Part shown: positions 24,519 through 35,509 of the stretch, in pieces
Numbering within the stretch: the stretch's first letter is position 1
Layout of the letters: every line of letters starts with the position of its first letter
The notes under the pieces: model-generated
Told to the model about the DNA's origin: nothing
Seen by the model: only the letters and a program-made list of their open reading frames with translations
Databases searched by the model: none
Position numbers and translations under genes: made by a program
Assembly: GCF_963576615.1 (NCBI RefSeq)
Contig: NC_088708.1
Span: 44,317,196-44,381,195, forward strand
Length of the DNA: 64,000 nucleotides
Direction: 5' to 3'
Origin: Watersipora subatra
Taxonomy: Eukaryota > Bryozoa > Gymnolaemata > Cheilostomatida > Watersiporidae

Positions 24519-25728
24519 TAGCCTGGGCATGGCTCTCGTGGGGATTGGGAGAGAGAGCCTGGGACACATTGCAACACGCGAGGAAGACAACTCTAAAAGT
24601 CGACTTCTGCAGTCGCTAATATCACAATCGTTATTTCCGAAGGAGTGACGGTCTTTTTCATGATCTTCGCGAGTATTATGTATTACATGTACATGTATTT
24701 TTAATCTGAATTGGCAGCAAACAAACGCTGTTTGGTAAGTATGAAATGTTGGTTGCATAATAAATCAATCACGGGAGTTATATTATTTCATATGTTTAAT
24801 TAATTCGGTTTTGATTTAATTATAATCAAAAATTAAATCAATTGAATAAAAGATTTTCACAATAACAATACAAACAAATGGCAATAGAACAACAAAAATG
24901 AATCGTACACTGCTAATAAAGAAAAGTTTATCTAGTAAAAATTAATCTCAGTTTTATTTTACTCCCGAGTATTGTGATTACTCGCGACCAGGCCTGCCAA
25001 CCCAAGAGTGGGGCAATGCGTGAGATTTGGTTTTGGGGCAATTGATGTATCAATGATAGTATATATAAAATTGTGGAAATTGGGGCAAAAATCTCATGCA
25101 TTTCTCACGCATTTTCATTTTTTCTTTGGGGTGATTGCGTGAGTCTCACGCCCAATGCATGAGAGTTGGCAGGTATGCTCGCGACAGTTATTATGAATAA
25201 CTCGGACCTACCACTGCAAAACGGTGTCATCTGAAAGCAAATACTCTTTCCGAAGCCAGTAGGAAGGACTATAAATTAGTCAAAACCTGCGATAATATGT
25301 TGTAAAGCTTGAGACTGTTTTGGTCTCAGCGTGACTATGCCTAGCTTTGATAGATGAATTTTGAATCACTCCATTTTTTTATCAGTATATGAAATGAAAC
25401 TGCAAACGTGAAAACGCAAGAGAATATTAACCTATGGTTCTTATAGTTATTTGTTATCAAACGGGATATTACATAACTACCCAGCCTATCAAAAACATAG
25501 GGCCTTTCACTAGATCAAGTCACATTACCGTGACGATAGGCTTTTAAACGCGCCACATCTAATACGGTACATCGTGATATCTGAATCTATCAACACGCTT
25601 TCATTAGTATCAGTCTTAGCGTCATATGTAACATATGTCGCTCGTTTTGCAGAAGTTATCTTACCTTTTTTTCGCTATGTGTCCCAGGCTCTCTCTCCCA
25701 ATCCCCCATGAGAGCCATGCCCAGGCTA
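24519..25728. mobile_element. TIR element of about 1.2 kb with 48-bp inverted ends
   Basis: 24521-24568 and 25679-25726 are inverted copies differing by one substitution and one single-base indel. Each starts GCCTGGGCATGGCTCTC and ends GAGCCTGGGACACA. TA flanks both ends, which suggests a TA target. The right end abuts the hAT transposase remnant at 25729, so it inserted into the larger hAT element. No transposase is visible. It contains the nested MITE at 24989-25177. Confidence 0.7.
24989..25177. mobile_element. hAT-type MITE with perfect 8-bp target-site duplication
   Basis: CTCGCGAC occurs at 24981-24988 and again at 25178-25185. Between them is a 189-bp element with ends CAGGCCTGCCAAC and, inverted, CATACCTGCCAAC. 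The interior has repeated ATGCGTGAG and TCTCACGCAT motifs that can fold back. It is the innermost and therefore youngest insertion in this nest. Confidence 0.8.
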
Positions 25729-25862
25729 ACTATGGGGCAGGCTCGTCTAAATAATCTTCTAATATTACACACATATGAAGATGTTGAAATAGATACAGAA
25801 TCAGCTGTGAAAGATTTCTGACATGGACACATCGACAGAACATGAGCTATTGCAATAAATAA
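25729..25862 (+). pseudogene. hAT transposase C-terminal fragment
   Basis: Translation gives MGQARLNNLLILH and a following DVEIDTESAVKDF, the C-terminal dimerisation region of a hAT transposase (compare the family pattern S-T-M-G-Q-x-R-L-N-x-L). A TGA follows KDF and a second stop follows HGHIDRT. The same segment is intact at 58102-58389 on the other strand. Upstream coding sequence was replaced by the 24519-25728 insertion. Confidence 0.75.
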
Positions 25863-26176
25863 GTAATAGCTTTTGTTCTGTTAGCGTCCCTTACAGAAAT
25901 CTGTAGTCTCATGAGTTTTACACCATTTGTTGAATAAAGAAAAGGTTTTGCCTACCATGAACCATAAACAATATATTTATGTAGATTTTGATGCTTACAA
26001 TTGATTGCATTTATGCATGCTTTGAGGGTTGTTGATGCTTAAAAGGTCCGGAGCTTCAGGGCACTGCCCCGAACTCAGCTGGAGGGCTTACACCGCCCCC
26101 AAACCTCCAGGTGTTCATAACTAGTCGCCTAACATTTGCAGCCCCAACTTGCAACCAGGGAATACAGGCCTGGGTT

Positions 26177-26858
26177 GGACATTGGTGCTTGGTGATATTG
26201 TGAGTGGTAAATAACCAAGTATGCTGAGGTGCTGTCATTTAGTATTATGGCAAGATAAGTTTGGTAAAGCAGATGTTTTACCTTATAATCATCAGAACTC
26301 TAACCTGGTCTGTTTAAAAAGAATGCCATGCTAACTTTTGCAATTTATGCATGCAACAGCACATAGTTATTTACTACTAGATTATAAAATATACTACGAG
26401 AATAATCTAATAGCATTAAATTATTTAATAGACAGTAGACAGTGGCTTGTCTTATTTCTCTTCACTTGTTTAAAATTGGATTTTCTGTAGCAGGGATGGA
26501 GGTCTTGTTTTATGAACTTCTTTTAATTGCATATTTCAGAGCTTATATTTATCAGTCTACCTTGTTGACTTCTTAACAAATTACTCTGACTGCAAATGCT
26601 GTTTAAAGTTTTCTTTAAAAAGTAAGTAAATACTTTGATATCTCTAGGCACTCCTATATGCAACGCTAGTTATTACAATGTAAATGAATACTTTTTGTGT
26701 TTTATTTATATGGTTATAATAGTAATAGATGTTATACCATATATGCAGTTAAAAATTTACCAAACCGATTAGTACACATGAAGTCCTACATTGCTGCATA
26801 TGATTGTAGTTTAACCTGAAACAACTCTGGAAGTAACAAATGCTAATGTTATGAAGGG
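26177..26858. other. Spacer between the hAT composite and gene B
   Basis: This is unique AT-rich sequence with no supported gene. AATAAA on the minus strand at about 26701-26706 is roughly 155 nt past the stop of gene B and is a candidate polyadenylation signal. Confidence 0.5.
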
Positions 26859-29800
26859 TCAAGGTTGCAGGTACTGGATAAACCTCTGATGAAGCTCCGG
26901 TTGGTTCCGTAGCTCCTGATTATGATGCTTCATAAACTGCTCATGCTGCTCCTTAGTGAATTGTGTCTTCCAATCACCCACAATTCCTGAAATAGACTCC
27001 TACTCATTACTATTTACTCTAGTCTGTTATCTCTACTAAGTGAATTTAATAAATATATTGAAAACAATCAACTTTTAGAAACCAGATGATTGGATAAGAA
27101 AACAGGAGGGATGTAAAATCTAATAAGGTTATTGAATTATATACAAGTATGTGTCACTAGAGCTATATATGTTTCCATGACTGCATGATTCGCAAGTTGA
27201 GCTACTTTGCAATCGAGCGTTTCAATGAACACTGTTTCAACGCCAGCTTGACCCCATAGGTCAAATATTAGCCTAAGTAATTACTCTACAAATAGCTACG
27301 CAGTCTTGTCACGCTAAAGCCTGATTCCCATATCGATTGCGAGACTCCGGCAGTAACTTGCGCAGAAAACCGCTTGCGATACTAGGCTCGGCGGCATTTG
27401 TTCACACATAAAGCTGCATCACTTGCCATGCCATTTTTATAATGGTGACCTTCACCTGTACAGTGCATTTCGGGAAGGTTTTGCCTGCAGTCTTTTGCGA
27501 AATTTGAACGGCGCTAAACTATTGCGATGCCACCGGCAACTACCGGCGGTCCTCGGCAGTATCCGGCGCATAGGCTACCATTTCACCGCTAATAGCCTTG
27601 CGATACTGTCGCCGGTGCTTTGCGACATACGTGGGAACCAGGCTTAAGCTTAGCAGCAATCGTTCGGAAAATTGGCGCATCGAGACTGTTGAAATCGAAA
27701 TAAGCATGACTGAAGCGTGAAAATGTTTAGAATGGAAAAGCCACGATATTCTAATGCGCATGTTCACAAGTGCCGTTTCCATGATTCACAAGCACGATGA
27801 ATTCGATAAAGTTTTGCGGATCGCAAAACTCGCTTAGCTTGCGGTTTTATGACGTTTCTATGACACGGATAACTTGCAGATTGGCTCAAATTTGGGAATT
27901 ATGCGCATCATGGAAACACAGTGTATAGATTAAATTAATTATTGCAGGTATCTGCAGATAGTTGTAGGTGATTGAAGATAAACGCATATAACTGTAGATG
28001 TTTGTAAATAAACACAGCTAATTGTAGATTGTTATAGATGGCCACAGTTAACTGTAGAAGATTTGAGAAAAGAAAATCAACTAGAAATAATTGTGGATGA
28101 AACCAGCATAATATAGATAGTTGTTGGTGATCATATTTTGCTGTAGAAGAGTGTGAGGAAATACAGTTAATTATAAAAAGGGGTTGATAACCGCAACTTA
28201 CATTGACTAAATGCAAGTGTGCATCTGTAAAAAACTAGGCTTAACTTATGAAATGCGCGTTTACCAAAATAGGTGAACATACACTTCATTACAAGTAGAT
28301 GTGCCCTACTCACTAGGGGTAGAAGTATTGGTAACCATTACATGGATTCATAGTAATCATATAAAATCAGATACTGTTGAAAGCACAAAAGTACACTTTG
28401 TAACTATTTACCTTTCCTGTAGAAACTAAATCCTTTGCGAAAACCTGGTCCCAGCTTTTCATTCTTCCTTTTTCCTTCACTCATTCGATCAAATGATACT
28501 TGTTTTGCTATTTCTTCGACCAACTTTTGGTCAGCGCCAACTTGGAGGAACTCTGCGATCTCTCCAACAACTTTGGCGGGGCTCTGTAAAACAACCAAAT
28601 GATCAGATAATAATATTATGTAATCATTTTGAAAAGAAATAAAAGAATACAATATGATCTTTCCGCTTTATGTATTTCCTTTAACTCTCGTCCTTCCTAT
28701 TTCTTCAGCCTATCTCTTCTACTTATTGCTCTTCCGTATTTCTCTTCACTTTCTCTCTTACCTGTCTCTCTTACCTGTCTCTCTTACCTATCTCTCTTAC
28801 CTATCTCTCTCACCTATCTCTCTTACCTATTTCTCTTATCTATCTCTTTCACCTTATAGCTTACCTATCTCTCTCACCTATCTATCTATCTCTCTCTCAC
28901 CTATTTCTCTTACCTATCTCTCTTACCTATCTCTCTCACCTATCTCTCTCTCTCACCTACCTCTCTTACCTATCTCTCTTACCTATCTCTCACCTGTCTC
29001 TCTTATTTATCTCTTTTACTTACCTTTCTTACTCATCGTTTACCTAGATCTCTCTTACCTTTCCTTTTTTGAGTTCGTGAACTGAAACTGCGTCAAACAT
29101 GCATTTACCAAAGCGCTGTACCAAGATTTTTTTTTAGATTCTCATAAACCTTTTCACAAATCTTTGATAAAGCATATGGAATAATGTGTTTACTGTTGTA
29201 AGTGTTTTTTTAACCAGGTAAAACTTTTATGTAAACTATTTGTGTGCTATGCATTGTACTAGTGCATTCCACATTGTACTAGGCACTGTCCTTTCACAGC
29301 TATTGTAAGGTTTTCTTAAAACTCTAAATTGCATGAATCTGTTTAGTAGTTTAAGTATTAAGCTCACCTCTTTTAGCTCTTCGTAGAAAACAGGTAAGTA
29401 GTTGGGTTTATCTTTAAACTCTGTCCACCATTCAGATGTGTAATCCCACCATGTGGGTTGAGTCACTGCAATAGGACACTTTGGTTCAAGTTGCATATTT
29501 AAATTTCATAGGCTCCATGACAAGACAAGATTCATGATGAGGAGACTCACTGCAACATCACACTTTGGTTCAATTTACGCATTTAGATTTTAAAGGCTCC
29601 AGTCTATGATTAGACTTAGAGCGAGCAACCTGGGCCACCTGTAAATGCCCAGGGCACAAGCAAAAGTTATGTTCAGGTAACAAGGTATGGCAGAATTAGT
29701 AGACCACCTCTTAGACTAAGGGACTACGAAGTTAATTGAAATCTGTTGATAGTAACATATACACGATTCACTTGATGTCTAGCTTGTGTTCTGGTGCAGG

Positions 29801-32800
29801 AGGAGGCCAAAGGCCAGGGACAGGAAGGACAGGCCCCCAAGGAGACCGAAAAGTCCACCAAGGCAGATAGGAATGACAGGAAACTCTCCACCAGGAAGGT
29901 ATATGGCCAGCCAGGCAATAAGCGATGCTTTCTTTGTCAGGCTTTTAGGGACCACGTTGCAGCCACTTGCCCTAGCAATGTCTGTAACAAGTGTGGTAAG
30001 CCAGGACACTGGGTCACGGAGTGCACAGCACAAGTCTGCAATTGGTGTGCTCAGAGTGGACATGCAATGGCTGCATGTCCAAATGGAAGTAAGGATTACC
30101 TTATAGGCAGCAAGAGGAAGACGAAGCCCTCTTTAGAGCCAGCGGCAAAGACTGGGCTTAGCTCTAACTCTGTAGTCGGAAGGAGCTATGTACAGGCAGC
30201 TCAGAGTAAGCCATAGCCTTTCCTGAACCAGGTGAGCAGCTTCCTTAATGAGATTCAGTCCGGTTTTATGTCACCTGAGGTAATCCTACAGTGTAACCAT
30301 GCCCTTACTAAATGCAGGTCCAGAATAGAACATGAGTACAGGAGGGCTATTGCAGCCGTGGAGGTTGACGAGCGCCAGCTTCAGCTGGAGATCGAAAACA
30401 AGCAGGAATTCAAGGCTGCCTTGAAAAACTTAGCTACCCTAAAAGACAAAGTTCTGAAAGATGCTAGGCAACCTGCTACCCAGAACGAGGTTAAGTTACC
30501 TACAGCCAACCAGCTGCCTGTCGGTGGGGAGGCCCACTTGGCTCCCAACACCTCAAACCAGGGGGGTGTAGAGAATGCTGTCTCGACAGCGGCCTGTACT
30601 AGCCAAGAGGCTAGCCACCCCGAAACAGTTGGCATGGTAGCCCAGGAACACAGTTCTTGGGCTAAAGCGGTCGATGAAGAAGAGATGCTGATGGAGAGCA
30701 CGTCAGGCACTGAAGAAGAGTTTGGAACATACCCTTTATCTGATCTGGAGGATCAGGCTACGTCGGCTGAGGGAGAGGGCGACCCGGATGCGTAGCCGAG
30801 GGACAGGTAAAGCAGGAACAGGTATGTGTTCGTTTACAGGTTGACAGGTAAAACCAAAGGCAACAGGTTAGGCTGGCAAGAGCTACCATGATCCAAAAAG
30901 TAAGTATGGGAGAGGAACACTCAACCCATACAGGTAAGGTCACTTTTGGTTTTAGTACTAGTTAACATCTGATTCTCAGGCCACCCCATGCTCATGTACA
31001 ACTTTTAAGCTTCTGGTTTACACCTTGGGCAAGCTTGCTAACCCTGTCCCCAGTGTGGCTAACATCCTGTCAGGCTCATGATGGCTGCAGGCCCTACTAG
31101 TGTACTAGTGGACAGTATACATGTGTGTCAGACGAAATGTCTGAAGCTTGTTGCTTCTTAACATTGTTTCAGCTGGTGGTAAAACTTATGTTCGAACCCC
31201 AATAAGTAGCGTCTATGTTCAGGACCCCGAGAGGGGAGAAAAAGGGAGCATGTTATATATGCGTCTATGCACGTGATAGGTTCCAAGGCTACAGAGTCTC
31301 TCGCCGTGGCTCGGATCAGGATTAGGACGTCACATGACGTAAAAGGGCTAGATACCATTATATAGGGAGAGACCAGATGCAGCGCTTTCTCTTATTCATG
31401 ATTCTTCTTCCTGCTACAGTAGAGTGAAGTTGTGGTGAGTGAATACACAACAACAACAAGTTATCATAATAGACACCGACAACTGTTGGCTCTTCTTTCA
31501 GTGTTATAGTAGCATAATGCGATAATAATAGCATTACTCTAAACTTGTATAGTACTAAATCTGATACATTTTAAATACCGGCATTTGGTGTTAAACACAC
31601 GACACGCAGATTACACAAACATTATAGAGATAGAACAATAAAGCTTGCTATGTTCAAACCAGATGTAATCAATAAAAAACATCAGAGTCTGAAAAACATA
31701 AGAAAAACAGCAGATAGCATAAGTTTTCAGTACTATCAAGGTTTCATTTCAATAGCCTACTATCACAACATTCTCTAAGTGGTAAATATAATCATTTTTA
31801 GAAATCACTTTTATCATTTTCATGGCTGCACTATGGCTCTTCAGTTATTATAACTGAAGAGCCTCATTGTGACTGAAGACTCATCGTGTATGAGAGTTGT
31901 CTTTCCTTATTTAAAGACTACTTGACAATTCCAAAGACACTTTTCAATCAACTGTCAATGTGGAATAAAAACTGCAATGCTTAAGTTATATCTGACTATG
32001 TTACAGGATTCACTGTGTCACAGAGTTTGACTTTAGTTATTTAATCATATACCAGTTATTAGTGGAAAATCAATAGCACCACTTATTATAACACTATTAC
32101 TATTAGCCATGCAATTATTATTCATGTTATAGTAAATATTGGTTCATGGAATATTAGAACAATTTCCGTACTTACTTTTGTCTCGATCACAGAATATCTC
32201 GTTAATAAAGGGAGTCCAATCATGCGTCAGATGACCACCACCATCTGTTATCTTATTGGTCAGATGATGAAAAAAGGAAACTGCTACATCGGCAGGATTT
32301 CGGTGAATTTGAATAAATTTGCCACTGTCAAAAAGGATACATAGGAAGAATGACAATTTACCAAGTCTGCCTTACACGCTTATAACGTTGGTTTACTTTG
32401 TGAGTATAACATTATGTTTATAGTTTCTAGTCACCAACTCTTATACACTTCTAATGTTAGGTAACTGACTGAGTATAACATTATGTTTATAGTTACTAGT
32501 CCCAACTCTTATACACTTCTAATGTTAGGTAACTTACTGGGTATAACATTATGTTTATAGTTACTAGTCACCAACTCTTACACACTTCTAATGTTAGGTA
32601 ACTGACTGAGTATAACATTATGTTTATAGTTACTAGTCCCAACTCTTATACACTTCTAATGTTAGGTAACTGACTGAGTATAAAATTATGTTTATAGTTA
32701 CTAGTCATCAACTCTTACACACTTCTAATGTTAGGTAACTGACTGAGTATAACATTATATTTATAGTTACTAGTCACCAACTCTTATACACTTCTAATGT

Positions 32801-35509
32801 TAGGTAACTGACTGGGTATAACATTATGTTTATAGTTACTAGTCCCAACTCTTATACACTTCTAATGTTAGGTAACTGACTGAGTATAAAATTATGTTTA
32901 TAGTTACTAGTCACCAACTCTTACACACTTCTAATGTTAGGTAACTTACTGGGTATAACATTATGTTTATAGTTACTAGTCACTAACTCTTACACACTTC
33001 TAATGTTAGGTAACTGACTGAGTATAACATTATGTTTATAGTTACTAGTCACCAACTCTTACACACTTCTAATGTTAGGTAACTGACTGAGTATAAAATT
33101 ATGTTTATAGTTACTAGTCACCAACTCTTACACACTTCTAATGTTAGGTAACTTACTGGGTATAACATTATGTTTATAGTTACTAGTCACCAACTCTTAC
33201 ACAGTTCTAATGTTAGGTAACTGACTGAGTATAACATTATGTTTATAGTTACTAGCCACCAACTCTTATACACTTCTAATGTTAGGCAACTGACTGAGTA
33301 TAACATTATGTTTATAGTTACTAGTCACCAACTCTTACACACTTCTAATGTAAGGTAACTGACTGGGTATAATATTATGTTTATAGTTACTAGCCACCAA
33401 CTCTTACACGCTTATAATGTTAGTTTACTTTGTGAGTATAACATTATGTTTATAGTTACTAGTCACCAACTCTTATACACTTCTAATGTTAGGCAACTGA
33501 CTGAGTATAACATTATATTTATAGTTACTAGTCACCAACTCTTATACACTTTTAATGTTAGATAACTGACTGAGTATAACATTATGTTTATAGTTACTAG
33601 TCACCAACTCTTACACACTTCTAATGTTAGGTAACTGACTGAGTATAACATTATGTTTATAGTTACTAGCCACCAACTCTTACACGCTTATAACGTTAGT
33701 TTACTTTGTGAGTATAACATTATGTTTATAGTTACTAGTCACCAACTCTTATACACTTCTAATGTTAGGCAACTGACTGAGTATAACATTATGTTTATAG
33801 TTACTAGTCACCAACTCTTACACACTTCTAATGTAAGGTAACTGACTGGGTATAATATTATGTTTATAGTTACTAGCCACCAACTCTTACACGCTTATAA
33901 CGTTAGTTTACTTTGTGAGTATAACATTATGTTTATAGTTACTAGTCACCAACTCTTACACACTTCTAATGTTAGGTAACTGACTGAGTATAACATTATG
34001 TTTATAGTTACTAGCCACCAACTCTTACACGCTTATAACGTTAGTTTACTTTGTGAGTATAACATTATGTTTATAGTTACTAGTCACCAACTCTTATACA
34101 CTTCTAATGTTAGGCAACTGACTGAGTATAACATTATGTTTATAGTTACTAGTCACCAACTCTTACACACTTCTAATGTAAGGTAACTGACTGGGTATAA
34201 TATTATGTTTATAGTTACTAGCCACCAACTCTTACACGCTTATAACGTTAGTTTACTTTGTGAGTATAACATTATGTTTATAGTTACTAGTCACCAACTC
34301 TTATACACTTTTAATGTTAGATAACTGACGGAGTACCATCGTTACAGCAAAATGATAGAAATGAAAATGGTAAGACACAGAAAATATCAAATTCAAACAC
34401 AGGTTATTTCTGATGTTACTATTTGCAATGTACTAGGAAATAATCTTCTGTTATTAAGATGAAAGCTACACGATAAAGAAAAACTCCTTGTATAGCAAAC
34501 CTATTAATCCAGTTATCTGTTATTAACCAAAACATGAGCGGTAAATGTAGCAATTACTTTACCATCTGACTTCAATTATTATGGTTCAAGTGTCTGTATT
34601 ATTTACCTGCTGTTATTCAATATGTCTGGTGGCATGATGCTGAGTTGTAAATGAGTGACCATAACTCTTCGCTCTCCATTCTGTTTTGCTTCTGGATCAA
34701 ACCAAAACTCAAGCATGTTTTGAGCAGTAGTTTCCTTCCTGTGATCTGCTGATCCCCGAGTTAGCATCATCACAATTTCAAATAGCCAGTGACTTCCTGT
34801 AAAATATTCATAGCAATGTTATTTGCTAGCTCTGGCATTTTATAAAGAAAAATAAGACAACTTTTAGCAGTTCTTTAGTACCCGTGATGATCTCATAGTC
34901 TACTGCATTGTTATAGAGAGTCAATAAAGGAGAAAACTGTATAGCAAAGCCATTAATTATTTGTAAAACTTTGCATTTTGGAGGCCTCATATTATACTTC
35001 TTAGCTTATTGATTTAAATTCACCGAATTTGAACTTCAAAAATCATTTCTGGCAAACAATTTGATTCCTTTTCAAAAAAAGTTCAATTAATCTGTGCATG
35101 CCCAATTACAGCCATGTCATATTTTGTATTTAAATTCGCACAATAGACATATAATTAAAAATGTCAATAACCAACCAAATTTCAAATGATTTGTTACCAA
35201 GCAAACAAAATATATTCATATACATGTTTATATATTCAGCTGCGAGATGGTTATAGTTTTAGGTCAAAAGGATACTCACAGGCTGTGTTTAAAGTCCAAA
35301 GTTAGCTCTTTTAAATGCCATTTCTTACCTGATTTCGAATAGGTCAGCAGATAAATGTCATCATCAAGGACAGGAAATGACTTCATGTATGAATCCAACT
35401 TATTTTTTATGTTAGGAAATGGATAGACTTTATGACCATTGTACTCAAGTGTGCTCCAGATAAACTTTCCTTCAGCATCAAACAACGGTGTGAGACCTGG
35501 AGTGTCCAT
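26859..35509 (-). CDS. Cytosolic sulfotransferase (SULT-type), gene B
   Basis: Six coding exons are 35329-35509, 34607-34796, 32176-32324, 29368-29465, 28412-28583 and 26859-26986, with exon lengths and phases identical to gene A (181,190,149,98,172,128 nt; 305 aa). The protein starts MDTPGLTPLFDAEGKF, close to the start of A. Key motifs are TYSKSGSHW with Lys59, His109 in VTHLQ as probable catalytic base, HRNPADVAVSFFHH with Arg132 and Ser140, and RKGIVGDWKTQFT. As in A, the ATG follows an acceptor and an in-frame TAG, so an upstream non-coding exon is likely. Introns carry foreign DNA: a 69-bp minisatellite in intron 2, a gag-like fragment in intron 3, pyrimidine repeats in intron 4 and a nested MITE in intron 5. 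The reading frame is undamaged. Residues differ from A mainly after the catalytic His, where substrate contacts lie in this family. Confidence 0.93.
27162..27926. mobile_element. TIR element in intron 5 of gene B, with nested insertion
   Basis: TGTTTCCATGA at 27170-27180 is inverted at 27908-27918, and similarity extends a few bases either side (CTATA and a GCAT-containing inner stretch). A second internal GTTTCCATGATTC copy lies at about 27775. The inner element at 27318-27644 interrupts it. Superfamily is unclear. Confidence 0.45.
27318..27644. mobile_element. PIF/Harbinger-like MITE with TAA target duplication
   Basis: TAA at 27315-27317 and 27645-27647 flanks a 327-bp element whose ends are AGCCTGATTCCCA and, inverted, AGCCTGGTTCCCA (12 of 13). 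The interior is unusually GC-rich for this window, with repeated TTGCGATAC and GCCGG motifs. A 3-bp TAA duplication is typical of PIF/Harbinger elements. Confidence 0.6.
27930..28210. repeat. Degenerate tandem repeat, unit about 25-30 bp
   Basis: Motifs of the type TAACTGTAGATG and ATTGTAGATTGTTATAGATG recur through this stretch with much divergence. It lies in intron 5 of gene B. No coding function is supported. Confidence 0.4.
28737..29066. repeat. Pyrimidine-rich 13-bp tandem repeat
   Basis: The unit is TTACCTATCTCTC, imperfect, with TTACCTGTCTCTC variants and CTATCTATCTCTC slippage. It lies in intron 4 of gene B. The gene-sense strand is therefore purine-rich here. Open frames of 76-143 codons across it are low-complexity artefacts. 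Confidence 0.85.
29461..29605. repeat. Local duplication of the exon-4 acceptor flank of gene B
   Basis: 29461-29516 and 29547-29603 are about 80 percent identical copies of a segment of about 57 bp that includes the splice acceptor (CTGCAATAGGACACTTTGG against CTGCAACATCACACTTTGG on the plus strand). The second copy is a decoy acceptor about 86 bp upstream of the real one in gene direction. Confidence 0.7.
29794..30216 (+). CDS. Zinc-knuckle (gag-like) protein of a retroelement, probably partial
   Basis: The 140-aa frame has a lysine/glutamine-rich N-terminal part and then three cysteine knuckles: a variant CFLCQAFRDHVAATC, followed by two canonical CCHC boxes CNKCGKPGHWVTEC and CNWCAQSGHAMAAC (C-x2-C-x4-H-x4-C). 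These bind RNA or single-stranded DNA in gag proteins and LINE ORF1 proteins. A basic, serine-rich tail follows. It lies antisense within intron 3 of gene B and has GC content and codon choice unlike its AT-rich surroundings, both pointing to an inserted element. A TGCAG acceptor-like site lies just before the frame, so the true start may be upstream. No reverse transcriptase is seen nearby. Confidence 0.65.
   Translation: MQEEAKGQGQEGQAPKETEKSTKADRNDRKLSTRKVYGQPGNKRCFLCQAFRDHVAATCPSNVCNKCGKPGHWVTECTAQVCNWCAQSGHAMAACPNGSKDYLIGSKRKTKPSLEPAAKTGLSSNSVVGRSYVQAAQSKP
30232..30795 (+). CDS. Second retroelement open frame, acidic, function unknown
   Basis: A 187-aa frame begins 16 bp after the stop of the zinc-knuckle frame. 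The first half looks helical (EYRRAIAAVEVDERQLQLE and following, then KNLATLKDKVLKDARQ), possibly a coiled coil. The C-terminal third is strongly acidic (clusters of E and D around EEEMLMES, GTEEEFGTYPLSDLED). The GC-rich composition matches the preceding frame, so it is likely part of the same element. I recognise no catalytic domain. It may be a gag C-terminal extension split off by a stop or a separate ORF. Confidence 0.5.
   Translation: MSSFLNEIQSGFMSPEVILQCNHALTKCRSRIEHEYRRAIAAVEVDERQLQLEIENKQEFKAALKNLATLKDKVLKDARQPATQNEVKLPTANQLPVGGEAHLAPNTSNQGGVENAVSTAACTSQEASHPETVGMVAQEHSSWAKAVDEEEMLMESTSGTEEEFGTYPLSDLEDQATSAEGEGDPDA
31249..31560 (+). mobile_element. Possible LTR downstream of the gag-like frames
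   Basis: The segment starts TGTTATATATGCG, contains a TATA-like ATTATATAGGGAGAGACC at about 31358-31375 and a pyrimidine-rich start region with TCTTCTTCCTGC, as seen in the promoters of Ty3/gypsy LTRs. No second copy was found upstream of 29794, so a solo or 3' LTR is an inference. Confidence 0.35.
32362..34335. repeat. Minisatellite, 69-bp unit, about 28 copies
   Basis: The unit runs ACTAGTCACCAACTCTTACA, CACTTCTAATGTTAGGTAAC, TGACTGAGTATAACATTATG, TTTATAGTT. A variant monomer with ACGCTTATAACGTTAGTTTA and CTTTGTGAGTATAAC recurs every two to four monomers in the right half, a loose higher-order structure. It fills most of intron 2 of gene B, starting within 40 bp of exon 3. Confidence 0.95.

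Larger units (their letters stand above)
23438..26176 (+). mobile_element. hAT element, composite with nested insertions
   Basis: The left end CAGGCCTGTATTTCCTGG and the inverted right end CAGGCCTGTATTCCCTGG are 18-bp TIRs with one mismatch. The flanking 8-mers GGTTTGTC and GGTTGGAC match at six of eight positions, consistent with an aged hAT 8-bp target-site duplication. A transposase C-terminal fragment lies at 25729-25862, and the 3' part (25860-26176) matches 57785-58102 in inverse orientation. Most of the interior is unrelated sequence or nested elements. Confidence 0.6.

Noticed and set aside
24318-24758. 146-codon minus-strand frame
   Set aside because: It runs across the left TIR of the 24519-25728 element into unrelated flanking DNA and shows no recognisable domain.
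28629-29085. Frames of 76 and 143 codons rich in L, S and Y
   Set aside because: Translation of the 13-bp pyrimidine repeat in intron 4 of gene B.
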